The position numbers were made by a program, and so were the translations under genes. A stretch of 64,000 bases of DNA from Adhaeribacter rhizoryzae (GTDB lineage Bacteria; Bacteroidota; Bacteroidia; Cytophagales; Hymenobacteraceae), in the NCBI RefSeq assembly GCF_008629685.1, contig NZ_VWSF01000002.1, forward strand, positions 202,756-266,755, given 5' to 3'. The notes under the pieces were generated by a model. The model saw only the letters and a list, made by a program, of their open reading frames with translations, made no database searches and had not been told where the DNA came from. This document shows positions 35,959-44,450 of this stretch, piece by piece (position 1 is the first letter of the stretch; every line of letters starts with the position of its first letter).

Positions 35959-36907
35959 GAAAGCTTTCAGGGGATTAGATAAAGACGAAGTAAATGCTTT
36001 CTTGCTAACTTTATCGCAGCAATGGGAAAAATTGCAGGACGAAAATAAGGAGTTACGGTTTAAATTAGAATCGACGACCAAAGAAGTACAGAAAATGAAG
36101 GAGGTAGAATCTACGCTTTACCGCACCTTAAAAACCGCCGAAGATACCGGCAATAATTTGGTGGAGCAGGCTACCAAAGAGGCCACTTTACAAGTTAGAG
36201 AGGCTCAATTAAAATCGGAGCAACTGCTAAACGATGCCCGCTTAAAAGCCCGCAATATTATAGAAGATGCTTACAGCCAATCGGACAAAGCGGTTTCGGA
36301 AATGCAGCAGGAAGTAAAAACCTTGGAGCAGGAGCACCAGCGCCTCGAAAGTTACCTCGATAATTTATTGCGCGATCTGAGTAACCTGGCTACCGATGCC
36401 CTGGAAAAAGTAGAAAAAAATAAAGCTAAGCCGCGGCCAACGCTTTCGAGCATTTTGGCCAAAGCCGCCAATATTAAAGTAAAACGCGAAGATTTGGAGC
36501 GGGTATACCAAGATGTACCGTCGGCGATTACAGATACCCCGGCACCCGTTGAGGCACCTAAGAAAGCCCCGGAACCAGTGATTGTAAAAGAAGTGCCAGC
36601 CCCCACCGTAGTAGCCAGTATCGAACCTATTCAACCAATTCAACCTATTCAACCGGAAATTCCTTCGCCTACAACACCGGTACCCGATGTGCCGGCGCCC
36701 GAAATTGAGCGTCCGCGTCCGGATATTCCGGAAATACAGCCCGATAGAATTGAACGGCCTATGCCAGATATTCAGCCGGTGCAACCCGAAACCCCGGAAA
36801 TACAGCCGCCCAATACCCAGCCGCAACCCAGCACTTTAGCGAATAATCCGCGGCCGGTTAGAGAAAAAGCATTAGCCGGCGGTTCTTTCTTCGACGATTT
36901 CGAATAA
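35918..36907 (+). CDS. DivIVA-domain protein with Pro-rich tail
   Basis: 329 residues. The N-terminal DivIVA/GpsB-like domain (MKITPLEIRQKTFEKAFRG, KDEVNAFL) is followed by a long coiled coil to about residue 165. The last ~150 residues are a Pro/Glu/Ile-rich disordered tail with IQPIQP-type and DIPEIQP-type repeats. DivIVA proteins gather at curved membranes and recruit envelope or division proteins; the Bacteroidota members are little studied. Start in the WD40 gene; folB follows after 7 nt. Confidence 0.85.
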   Translation: MKITPLEIRQKTFEKAFRGLDKDEVNAFLLTLSQQWEKLQDENKELRFKLESTTKEVQKMKEVESTLYRTLKTAEDTGNNLVEQATKEATLQVREAQLKSEQLLNDARLKARNIIEDAYSQSDKAVSEMQQEVKTLEQEHQRLESYLDNLLRDLSNLATDALEKVEKNKAKPRPTLSSILAKAANIKVKREDLERVYQDVPSAITDTPAPVEAPKKAPEPVIVKEVPAPTVVASIEPIQPIQPIQPEIPSPTTPVPDVPAPEIERPRPDIPEIQPDRIERPMPDIQPVQPETPEIQPPNTQPQPSTLANNPRPVREKALAGGSFFDDFE

Positions 36908-36914
36908 TTCAGGC

Positions 36915-37271
36915 ATGGGCAGAATTGCGCTGGAAGGCATGGAATTTTTTGCCTTTCATGGCTTTTACGACGAAGAACAAAAAATCGGCAATAAATACGG
37001 GGTAGATGTATTTATCTACACCGATTTACATGCTGCCGCTGAAACCGACGATTTACACCAAACGGTTAACTACGAAGTGGTTTATAAACTGGTGCTCGAA
37101 GAAATGACCAAACCGGCGCGTTTGCTGGAACATTTAGCTCACCGAATTATTGATCGGATTTACGCTAAGTTTCCGTTGATAAAAGGTGTAAAGATTAACG
37201 TTTATAAGTTTAATCCGCCATTGGGTGGTATTTGCCGTTTGGCTAAAGTTACTTTAAAAGAGAAAAGGTAA
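36915..37271 (+). CDS. folB: dihydroneopterin aldolase
   Basis: 118 residues, standard size. GMEFFAFHGFYDEEQKIGNKYGVDV includes the catalytic Glu/His region; TVNYEVVYKLV and the Lys in KFNPPLGG complete the active site. It makes 6-hydroxymethyl-dihydropterin and glycolaldehyde in folate synthesis. It is the last gene after the WD40 and DivIVA-like genes, an odd association with no evident functional link. The 682-nt gap that follows holds repeats only. Confidence 0.93.
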   Translation: MGRIALEGMEFFAFHGFYDEEQKIGNKYGVDVFIYTDLHAAAETDDLHQTVNYEVVYKLVLEEMTKPARLLEHLAHRIIDRIYAKFPLIKGVKINVYKFNPPLGGICRLAKVTLKEKR

Positions 37272-37325
37272 TACAAGGAAGTTATTAACTGGTGTTACTC
37301 AAAATTAATTATATACTTCCTATCA

Positions 37326-37422
37326 GTTTCTGGAGTCCACACCTGTCATTCAGGAGGAACCTATTTGGTTATCTACTAAATAGGTTCCTCCTGAATAACA
37401 GGTGTGGATTACTTGAACCTCA
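37326..37422. repeat. family A palindromic element, copy A4
   Basis: Nearly perfect 32-bp arms (37335-37366 and 37378-37409, 30 matches) around GTCATTCAGGAGGAACC, with an 11-nt loop. Right shoulder GGATTACTTGAACCT, left TTCTGGAGTCC. Orientation is opposite to A1. It is the longest stem of the family in the window. Confidence 0.85.
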
Positions 37423-37509
37423 ATTTATTTAGCTGTAGCTAACATAATTTGTTAACTCTCTTTTTGAAAGATTCCATCTTTCAAGGCTGAGGTGCTAACC
37501 AATATTTTA

Positions 37510-37680
37510 GGTCTAAGTTTGCTCCCGGCCGCAGGGCCCCGTTTGGTCATTCGGGCTGCTCATCTTTCCTTTCCTCCTCCGTCGGAATGCTGCGCACCGG
37601 AAACCTGAAAGGCCCTCATCGCCCAAACTGATGTAGGCTGCTTCGTAGCTACTGCTTTTTCCGATTTAAACTTAGGGACA
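37510..37680. repeat. GC-rich imperfect inverted repeat of unknown nature
   Basis: Nested, imperfect palindrome: outer TAAGTTT (37514-37520) and AAACTTA (37668-37674); inner GTTTGG and CCCAAAC with GAAAGGCCC/GGGCTG-type blocks between. It is richer in G+C than its surroundings and has no open frame longer than short pieces. A degraded repeat or a structured RNA are both possible. The remainder of 37272-37953 (from 37683) is AT-rich and includes a contracted family B motif, GTCATCCTGAAAGGATC (about 37729). Confidence 0.4.
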
Positions 37681-37953
37681 ATACAAAATAGCATTTACCA
37701 CCTATTATCTTATAAAAGTAACATCGTTGTCATCCTGAAAGGATCTTTTGTTTAGAAAGCAAAGTAGGCCCTATTGGTTTTACTGCCAGTTGCCTGTAAA
37801 AGCCTTTACAAAATAGCGCTTTCTAATATGACAGTAGAGATTTAACTTTATAAAGGGATTTAAGCAATTTGGTATAATATATCCTCGTGTAGTTTGCGCT
37901 GTATCTACTGGCTTTCTCACACTAAATTAATGTAGCTGGCTGTTCGCCAATTT

Positions 37954-38934
37954 TCAGAATAATTTTAGTAGGTCGTTTGCGGCTTTAAATGGGGTTATTT
38001 GGCCTTCCGCAACGCCTTTCTCCAGGTTGGGTAATTTTTCCTGAATTAATTTATTATTGAAAAACTTTTCTTCCAGGGCATGGCGGATAGTCTGGTGTAG
38101 CCAGTGCAGGTTTTGTTCTTTGCGCTTGCGCTCAAAATGGCCGCTGTTTTGGGTTAAGGTTAAATATTCCTGCATCATTTGCCAGATAGCATCAATGCCC
38201 GTGTTTTCGAGGGCAGAGCAAAGCGTTACCCGCGGATTCCAGCCCGAGGGATTAGACGGAAATAAATGCAGTGCGTGCTGGTACTCGGCGCGGGCACTTT
38301 TGGCTTTTTGCAAATTATCACCATCGGCTTTGGTAATGGTTAGTCCGTCGGCCATTTCCATGATGCCTTTCTTAATACCTTGCAGTTCGTCGCCCGCACC
38401 GGCTAAAAGCAATAACAGGAAAAAATCGACCATGCTGTGCACCGCCGTTTCGGATTGGCCCACCCCCACGGTTTCAATAATAATTACGTTAAAGCCGGCG
38501 GCTTCGCAAAGCAAGAGTGCCTCGCGGGTATTACGGGCCACGCCACCCAACGACTTACCGGCTGGCGAAGGCCGGATGTAAGCAGCGGGATTATTTGCCA
38601 GGGAAGCCATCCGGGTTTTATCGCCCAGAATACTGCCGCCCGAACGCTGACTGGTGGGATCTACGGCCAGAACCGCCACTTTTTTATTTTGCTGCTGAAT
38701 TAAATAATTGCCGAAAGCCTCAATAAAAGTACTTTTACCTACGCCCGGCGAGCCGGTAATACCCAGCCGCACAGAATTGCCGGTATGGGGTAACAGCCGG
38801 TTTATGACGCTTTGGGCTAATTCCTGGTCAGAGGGCAACGTGCTTTCTACCAATGTTATAGCCCGGCTCAATACCACCCGGTCACCTGCCAAAATCCGGT
38901 CTACATACTGATCAACGTAAAAGCGTTTTACCAA
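37954..38934 (-). CDS. meaB: methylmalonyl-CoA mutase-associated GTPase MeaB
   Basis: 326 residues of the G3E GTPase family. P-loop GSPGVGKST (61-69), AVDPTSQRSGGSILGDKTRM (switch region), VGVGQSE and TKADGD (base recognition). It guards and reloads adenosylcobalamin on methylmalonyl-CoA mutase. The mutase genes are not nearby. A B12 uptake operon lies 2.3-6 kb away on the same strand, consistent with a cobalamin-using cell. The most upstream start is TTG; the family's N-terminus (VDQYVDRILAGDRVVLSRAI) supports it. Confidence 0.93.
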   Translation of the reverse strand: MVKRFYVDQYVDRILAGDRVVLSRAITLVESTLPSDQELAQSVINRLLPHTGNSVRLGITGSPGVGKSTFIEAFGNYLIQQQNKKVAVLAVDPTSQRSGGSILGDKTRMASLANNPAAYIRPSPAGKSLGGVARNTREALLLCEAAGFNVIIIETVGVGQSETAVHSMVDFFLLLLLAGAGDELQGIKKGIMEMADGLTITKADGDNLQKAKSARAEYQHALHLFPSNPSGWNPRVTLCSALENTGIDAIWQMMQEYLTLTQNSGHFERKRKEQNLHWLHQTIRHALEEKFFNNKLIQEKLPNLEKGVAEGQITPFKAANDLLKLF

Positions 38935-38954
38935 GCGGAGTGTCTTTTGTTTTA

Positions 38955-39100
38955 GATATTATACTACTATTAATTGGTTAATGTGCTTACATTATTGTAC
39001 TCCTATTGAGCTTGTCGAAATAGCTGATTTTAATTTACAATGCTGTTATAGATCCTTCGACAAGCTCAGGATGACCAAAATTCGTTTTTAAGTACATTTT
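38955..39100. repeat. family B MITE-like element, copy B3
   Basis: Arms TTGAGCTTGTCGAA (about 39006) and GATCCTTCGACAAGCTCAGG (39051-39070) in opposite orientation. The left end (ATACTACTATTAATTGGTTA) matches the inverted right end of B2, but the GCGCTTAA ends are eroded. Confidence 0.65.
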
Positions 39101-39207
39101 TTATTCGATAGGGGTATTAGTCATAAACAAATTAAATATTTGCTGAAAATTACATAAATCTTTACAGTGGAGAATAAAAATGAATATTTATTAAACGAAT
39201 ATTGGGT

Positions 39208-40356
39208 CTACTCCGCCGGGGCTTTATGTAAGTGGCTGAAGTAACTCGTAACAAAATTAGGTAAACCCAACTTACATTTTCGTTCTCCCAGCGAAAGGCC
39301 CTGATCTACGTACCGGCACGACCAACCTCCGGCATTAGGCAAATGAATAACGCCCAAATAATTCTGGTCTTGGCGGGCCAGGTAAATTTTACCGTCGGGG
39401 GCTAGTTGTAGGGCCCCAATTTTATCGCTTTGGGAAGTAGCAATTAAAATGGCCGAATTATTAATGGCTAATTTATTGCCGGCATTTAAATTAAATTGCC
39501 AGAGCTGCGGATCTACGCCGGCAATGCCGTTGGTAGTGCCATATAATTTACTGCCGTCCGGCGAAAACTCCAGGCCATACGCTTCGGGGTAAGGCTCTAT
39601 GGTTATGCGGTTCGATAACTTACCGGAGGCATTATCAAAATCAAAAACTTCGAAACGGTTAAAATCGCGCCAAACGGCTACCCCAATTTTACGACCATCC
39701 GGCGAGGCTTTCATGCAGCCAATGGCAGCGCTGCCTTTGCCCCGGTAAGTGGTGCCAATATTAGTAGTTACCGGGTCTATGCTGACGCCTTTTTCAGAAA
39801 CCAGGTAAGCAACAAACGCATCGGAATTCCACTTATGCGCAATTACCCAAAAATCGCGGTTGTTCTGGTGTTTAACGGCCGTTATTTTCTCGGCAATAGG
39901 CGAAGTCTTAAATATATTCTTATCCATTACGTCGCCTAAGCCATTTTGGCGGTTCATATCTACCAGCGAATAGCGTAACCCATAAGCTTGCGATTGCAAA
40001 TCGGTGGTGAAAATATAATAAAAATTGCTGCTGCCGGGTTTGGGCACTATAATGGCCGATTGCGTAGAAGAGCGGTGACCCATTAATTTATTGCCATTGG
40101 GCATTTGGCGGTGGTTCCGGTTCCAGACGTAAAGGCCATTGGTATAAAACAACAATTTGCCTTCGCTGTCGGAAATAACGGCACAGCCTTCCTCGGTATT
40201 CATTTGGCTGTGCGTAATGGGTACCGGATTACCGTTACTAAAGTCTAGGCCGGCTTTTTGGCCAAAATACCAGATGTTCGTTTCTTTTTGCGCGGAAACT
40301 TTTGGGTTCAGGAAAATATAACAGCTTATAAAAAAGCAAAGTCTTAGCCACCTCAT
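39208..40356 (-). CDS. secreted beta-propeller protein of unknown function
   Basis: 382 residues with a cleavable signal peptide (ending KVSAQ). The start NIWYFGQKAGLDFSNGNP and the block CAVISDSEGKLLFYTNGLYVWNRN recur at the N-terminus of large gliding- or adhesion-type surface proteins of Bacteroidota. YAYGLEFSPDGSKLYG-like repeats (for example EFSPDGSKLYGTTN and QLAPDGKIYLARQD) build a propeller. Here the protein stops after the propeller, with no PKD repeats or type IX sorting domain, so it is a short stand-alone form. Confidence 0.7.
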   Translation of the reverse strand: MRWLRLCFFISCYIFLNPKVSAQKETNIWYFGQKAGLDFSNGNPVPITHSQMNTEEGCAVISDSEGKLLFYTNGLYVWNRNHRQMPNGNKLMGHRSSTQSAIIVPKPGSSNFYYIFTTDLQSQAYGLRYSLVDMNRQNGLGDVMDKNIFKTSPIAEKITAVKHQNNRDFWVIAHKWNSDAFVAYLVSEKGVSIDPVTTNIGTTYRGKGSAAIGCMKASPDGRKIGVAVWRDFNRFEVFDFDNASGKLSNRITIEPYPEAYGLEFSPDGSKLYGTTNGIAGVDPQLWQFNLNAGNKLAINNSAILIATSQSDKIGALQLAPDGKIYLARQDQNYLGVIHLPNAGGWSCRYVDQGLSLGERKCKLGLPNFVTSYFSHLHKAPAE

Positions 40357-40586
40357 TATACAAATTTAATTAGCTGTTCAAATAAATCAAGGTTAAGTCT
40401 ATAACTTATCGTGTCTTAAGAAATATTGCCTTAAAACAGCCAGGAGGATGCAGGGCATGGTTACCAATAATAATTAAATTTTAACTATACTGGTTTTAAT
40501 AAAAACGATAATTGCCTATATTTATTTATAATCGTTTGCAAGAGAAATTTCGTCAGCCACCAGCTATATAAATAAAAGCGCACAGC

Positions 40587-40994
40587 ATGAAAACAGAATT
40601 ATATAATTCAATGGGTGTGGTTTTCTTTTCGACGGAGTATGACCACCGCCACCATTGGGTTTATAATTACTGGAAAGGCTACCAGACTTTTGATAACGTA
40701 GTAGCAGGGGCCAATGCCTGCCTGGCCAAATTGCAGGAAAACCAGAGCAGTCGCATTTTAAACGATAACAGCCAGGTTTCGGGCCCCTGAGATCATGCCA
40801 ATCCCTGGATTAGAAAAGAATGGATGCCGCAAGCCATTAAAGCCGGATTAAGGTATTTTGCCCACGTGGTTACGCCTAACACCCTGGCCGAAATGTCGGC
40901 TAAAGACATGCACCGCAATGCGGCGGGAATATTTGAGATGCGGGTCTTTAGCGATTTACGCGAAGCCCGGGCCTGGTTAATTGAACTGGAATAA
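40587..40994 (+). pseudogene. SpoIIAA/STAS-like protein gene interrupted by an in-frame TGA
   Basis: The frame codes for 67 residues up to TGA at 40788-40790 and continues in the same frame for another 67 residues to TAA at 40992-40994. Read through, it is a 135-codon protein with VSGP-x-DHANPWIRKEWMPQA around the stop and AGLRYFAHVV...EAWLIELE-like end, resembling the SpoIIAA-like (STAS/SEC14) family, where a Trp normally follows the GP. One base change, TGG to TGA, explains the break. The part after the stop keeps coding character, so the mutation is recent, or is a sequencing error. The function of the family is unknown. Confidence 0.75.
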
Positions 40995-41004
40995 ATAGAA
41001 AAAC

Positions 41005-41029
41005 AAAAGCCACCCAGCAGGTGACTTTT
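41005..41029. terminator. terminator after the STAS-like pseudogene
   Basis: 10-bp arms with one mismatch (AAAAGCCACC / GGTGACTTTT) and a 5-nt loop; T-rich end, between convergent genes. Confidence 0.7.
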
Positions 41030-41092
41030 ATTCATTAAACAACAAAAAACAACAAACAAGCTTGCAATTATTTATTAGTTAAGGTTAATATT

Positions 41093-42175
41093 TTACCGGA
41101 ATAAAAAAGAATTCGGGCCAATAGCTACCTGAAAAGAATCTAAAGGCGTGCCATTGGGGTTAAAGCGAACAACTTTGCCGTTAGCGGTAAAAAAGCCAGC
41201 ATCGGCGCCGTAAATAAGATCTGTAGCAGGGTCTACGTCTAAGCCATAGAAGTTGCGGTTTAAGAGGGCATTGGTAGGTAAAGCAGTTGCTGCAATATCG
41301 AACTGGTAAATTTTGCCGGCGTAGCGGTAGTATAATATATTTTTAGCGCCATTAATCTTGAGTTGGCCCGGTGAATCTTTGCGGGAGGCAAAAGGTAAAT
41401 TTAGCTCTATGGCATTATTGACAGGGTTCAGGCGGATGAGGCTGCCCGCCGTACTTTGGCTTTCGTTAACGGTAAAATCAGGGTTATAAACTTTTTTACC
41501 GCCGGCCAGCACCCAAATTTTATTATTCCTATCCAGTACTAAACTGTTCGGCGAATAAGCCAGGGTAACAGTGGTTTCCAGTGCATCGGTGCCGGCATTA
41601 ATGATAGAAATGGTATTTTCGCTGCCGTTAACCACATAAACTTTGTTGTTAAAAATAATTAAGTTTTCGGGCATTAAGCCAACTTCTATGGTTTTGGTTA
41701 CGGTAGTGGTATTTAAATCTATTACCGAAACCCGGCCTTTACTGCCGTAATTTACCCATTCGGTTACGTAGCCTTTATTATTAACAGCAGCAAAGTAACG
41801 GGGCATGGCCAAGCCCGAAATAGTACCCAAACTCCCAAAGGTATTTATATCTACTACTTCTACTTTATTGCTGTTATTAATTATTAGGTAAGCCCGATTG
41901 TTATGCGCGGCCATTGATTGGGCTACATCGCCGAGCGGGCGGTTGTTTACGGTTTTAAAAATATCGGGCACTACCGTTTTTGTGTCGCGGTCGAAAAAGC
42001 TAACGGCGCTGTTGCCTTTCTGGAAATTACCTTCATTTAAAATAAAAACGCCTTTTTCGTAGGCGCCTTTGGGGGCAGCCGGACTAGAATCGGGATCGCA
42101 GGCGGTAAAAAAGAGCGCAGTGCTTGCCAGTACAACATGCAGGAAAAAGCGTTTAACAGGGTGTGGGTTTTTCAT
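41093..42175 (-). CDS. BtuG-like DUF5074 beta-propeller lipoprotein
   Basis: 360 residues: lipoprotein signal with the Cys in FFTACDPDS, then a YncE-like seven-bladed propeller (VEVVDINTFGSLGTI, VSVIDLNTTTVTKTIEVG, ISIINAGTDALETTV). It is directly downstream of a TonB receptor under a cobalamin riboswitch. In Bacteroides, BtuG lipoproteins of this fold cap BtuB and bind B12 very tightly at the cell surface. A surface B12-capture role is inferred from fold, order and regulation; the binding residues cannot be checked by eye. Confidence 0.8.
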   Translation of the reverse strand: MKNPHPVKRFFLHVVLASTALFFTACDPDSSPAAPKGAYEKGVFILNEGNFQKGNSAVSFFDRDTKTVVPDIFKTVNNRPLGDVAQSMAAHNNRAYLIINNSNKVEVVDINTFGSLGTISGLAMPRYFAAVNNKGYVTEWVNYGSKGRVSVIDLNTTTVTKTIEVGLMPENLIIFNNKVYVVNGSENTISIINAGTDALETTVTLAYSPNSLVLDRNNKIWVLAGGKKVYNPDFTVNESQSTAGSLIRLNPVNNAIELNLPFASRKDSPGQLKINGAKNILYYRYAGKIYQFDIAATALPTNALLNRNFYGLDVDPATDLIYGADAGFFTANGKVVRFNPNGTPLDSFQVAIGPNSFLFR

Positions 42176-42208
42176 AATTTTAGTAAGCGTAAATAAAAAT
42201 ATAGGGGG

Positions 42209-44116
42209 TTAATTAAATTTAAAGCGCAGGCTTAGTCCGTAGTTTCGTTGGGGCATGGCGTAATATTCCATGGTTTGGTATACCTGGTTAGTGGCATTAT
42301 TTATTTTACCTATTACCTGAAACTGGTAGCGTTGAAACATAAAAGTTTTGCCTACCATCAGGTTTAGCAAAGCAAAAGAAGGTAGCCAGCGGTCGTTTTC
42401 GGCGGTAGTATAACGGTAACCGGTAAAATTTAAGTTAGCCGAGCCCAGCCAGTTTTTATGATAAATATTGCCGAAAGCAGTAGCCGTGTGTTTGGGCACG
42501 TAAATTAATTGTTGGTTAAGCGGCTCGCCGGAAGCCTGGTAGCTTTTTTGTTGTTCGGTATGGGTATAAGCATAATTACTGCCCGCCGTTAATTTAATAG
42601 TCTGCATCTGGTAAGCAACTTCGGTGCTGAGTTCTACGCCCCGGCTAAGGACTTTTTTCAGATTTTGCGGCTGCCATTGCCCAATTAAATTCGGTATCCA
42701 TTGTATCCAGTTATCTACAGCCAGGTGGTAAAGTGTGGCTTCGGTGCTGATCTGGAGCTGTTCTTTTTTAAGCTGATGTTTTAAGCCCGTCTCGTAACTC
42801 CAGCTAGCTTCCGGAATTAAATTAAGGTTGCCCGTTGGCCAGAACCGGTCGTTGAGCGTGGATACCCGGTAGCCCCGGCTAATATTTCCTTTTAAGACTA
42901 AACTATTAACCGGGTTGTTCTTTAAATAATAATTAAAACCTACCGTGGGTGCCAGCGGCGGATTAAAGCCGCTGATAATTGCTTGCCGTAAGTTGGCGCT
43001 AAGTTGCAGCCGCGGAAAAATATTGTAACGCAGCCAGGTAAATATTGCCGCGCGTTTTTCCGAAACTTCCCGACCATAACTCGCTACATCTGCCGCAAAA
43101 TATTGCGCCTCGCCGCCTACTTTTAAACTTAATTTTTCTTTTAGCAATACCGCGTGTTCGGCTTGCGCCTGGTACGTTTGCACTTTTGTAACGGAATTGT
43201 TATTATCGTCCTGGTAATGCATGAAATCATTAAAAAAAGCCGCCTTTACGGCGGTGTTGCCTAGGGCAGATTGGTGTTGCCACGAAGTCATGAGCCGCAG
43301 GTTTTCGTTTTGCAAGCGGGCGTGGGTATTGGCAACTACCATGTTAGGCTGACTTTCGTTGTCGTTAAAGGCATACCAACCGTGAAAGCCAAATGTGTTG
43401 CGGCTATTTAGCTTAAAAGTAGCATCCTGGGTAAATCCGCGGCCAGTTAAAGAAGCGTTTTCCTGTTTTTCGGTAGGGCTGCCAAATTTGGTAATATTCC
43501 GGAATTTAAAATTGTTTTGGGCCTGACGCTGGTAAATATTGGTTTGCAGGTTTAGTTTGGCATTGCCGTAACCACCGCCCAAACTGGTATAACTGTAACC
43601 AAAAGAGCCAAAATCCTGTTGCGCCTGCAATTGTAAGCCGGTGGGTTGATCTTCTGAAGAAGTTAATAAAATAGCGCCGCCAATAGCACCCGTACCATAA
43701 GTTGCCCCAGCCGACCCGTGTTGAATAGTAGCCTGGTTAAAACTATTAACCGGAATAATCGAGAAATCGGTTAGCCCCAGGGTTGGGGTGTTAATATTAA
43801 AGCCGTGCCACAAAACAGCCGTTTGGCTGGCCGAAGTACCCCGGAAGGCCGCGGTAGCCAACATGCCTTGCCCGTAAGTTTTCAGGTAAATAGGTGTCCG
43901 GAACTGGAGTACTTCGGCGAGCGTGCTATTATTTTGCAGGTGCAGAAAGGCGCTATCGAGGGTAGTAACCCGGCTGCCGGCGGCGTACCGGGTAACGGGT
44001 TGGCCAAAAACCTGCACTTCGCGTAAATCTTTGCCGCGCAGCGAATCGGTTTGGGCCTGCGCACCCGGAAGGCCCAGCCAATAGAACAGAAAAGAAAAAT
44101 ATACCCAGCGCGCCAT
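42209..44116 (-). CDS. btuB: TonB-dependent outer membrane receptor, cobalamin (BtuB-like)
   Basis: 635 residues: signal peptide (ending GAQAQ), a TonB-box/plug domain (LREVQVFGQPV, LAEVLQFRTPIYLKTYGQGMLATAAFRGTSASQTAVLWHGF, TYGTGAIGGAILL) and a 22-strand-type barrel ending in an aromatic residue (LRFKFN). The size matches BtuB/FhuA-like receptors without a carboxypeptidase-like domain. A cobalamin riboswitch lies 110 nt upstream, so the ligand is very probably cobalamin or a related corrinoid. The BtuG-like gene follows 33 nt later. Confidence 0.9.
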   Translation of the reverse strand: MARWVYFSFLFYWLGLPGAQAQTDSLRGKDLREVQVFGQPVTRYAAGSRVTTLDSAFLHLQNNSTLAEVLQFRTPIYLKTYGQGMLATAAFRGTSASQTAVLWHGFNINTPTLGLTDFSIIPVNSFNQATIQHGSAGATYGTGAIGGAILLTSSEDQPTGLQLQAQQDFGSFGYSYTSLGGGYGNAKLNLQTNIYQRQAQNNFKFRNITKFGSPTEKQENASLTGRGFTQDATFKLNSRNTFGFHGWYAFNDNESQPNMVVANTHARLQNENLRLMTSWQHQSALGNTAVKAAFFNDFMHYQDDNNNSVTKVQTYQAQAEHAVLLKEKLSLKVGGEAQYFAADVASYGREVSEKRAAIFTWLRYNIFPRLQLSANLRQAIISGFNPPLAPTVGFNYYLKNNPVNSLVLKGNISRGYRVSTLNDRFWPTGNLNLIPEASWSYETGLKHQLKKEQLQISTEATLYHLAVDNWIQWIPNLIGQWQPQNLKKVLSRGVELSTEVAYQMQTIKLTAGSNYAYTHTEQQKSYQASGEPLNQQLIYVPKHTATAFGNIYHKNWLGSANLNFTGYRYTTAENDRWLPSFALLNLMVGKTFMFQRYQFQVIGKINNATNQVYQTMEYYAMPQRNYGLSLRFKFN

Positions 44117-44229
44117 TTTTTAAACAAAAGTTTAAACTAAAAGCCAGGGTGTAAAGAGCTGTGTTAACGAGAAGAAAAATATCCTGCAGAAACATTCGCC
44201 GCTTTTTACCCGAAAGCTTGAATTAAAAA

Positions 44230-44418
44230 ACAGATGGCAGGTCTCCTGGCTCTCTTCGGTTAGTTTGGCCTTCCCATTCTGGTTACAGAACAGTGGCTAA
44301 AAGAGTAAACTAACTATTTAGGAAGATTACAGTTGCGGGAACAGCCCAGGTATTACACCTGATTCCCTTTTAAGATAAGCCCGGCAAGGCACCGGATTTA
44401 TCACCAATCTGGCGGCAA
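44230..44418 (-). ncRNA. cobalamin riboswitch
   Basis: On the minus strand the sequence has the hallmark parts in order: AAGGGAATC near 44370, the paired AGGTGTAATACCTGG, the conserved CTGTTCCCGCAACTGTAA stretch, a variable hairpin, and the B12-box GCCAGGAGACCTGCC at 44236-44250. It sits in the 5' leader of the TonB receptor gene and should shut the operon down when adenosylcobalamin is plentiful. No clear terminator hairpin follows, so control is likelier at translation initiation. Confidence 0.93.
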
Positions 44419-44450
44419 AGGTAATTAAAATTATAAGAAATAATAATTGT

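Noticed and set aside
40788..40790. TGA as a selenocysteine codon.
   Set aside because: No SECIS-like hairpin is evident right after it, and the family residue at this position is most likely Trp; a point mutation is simpler.
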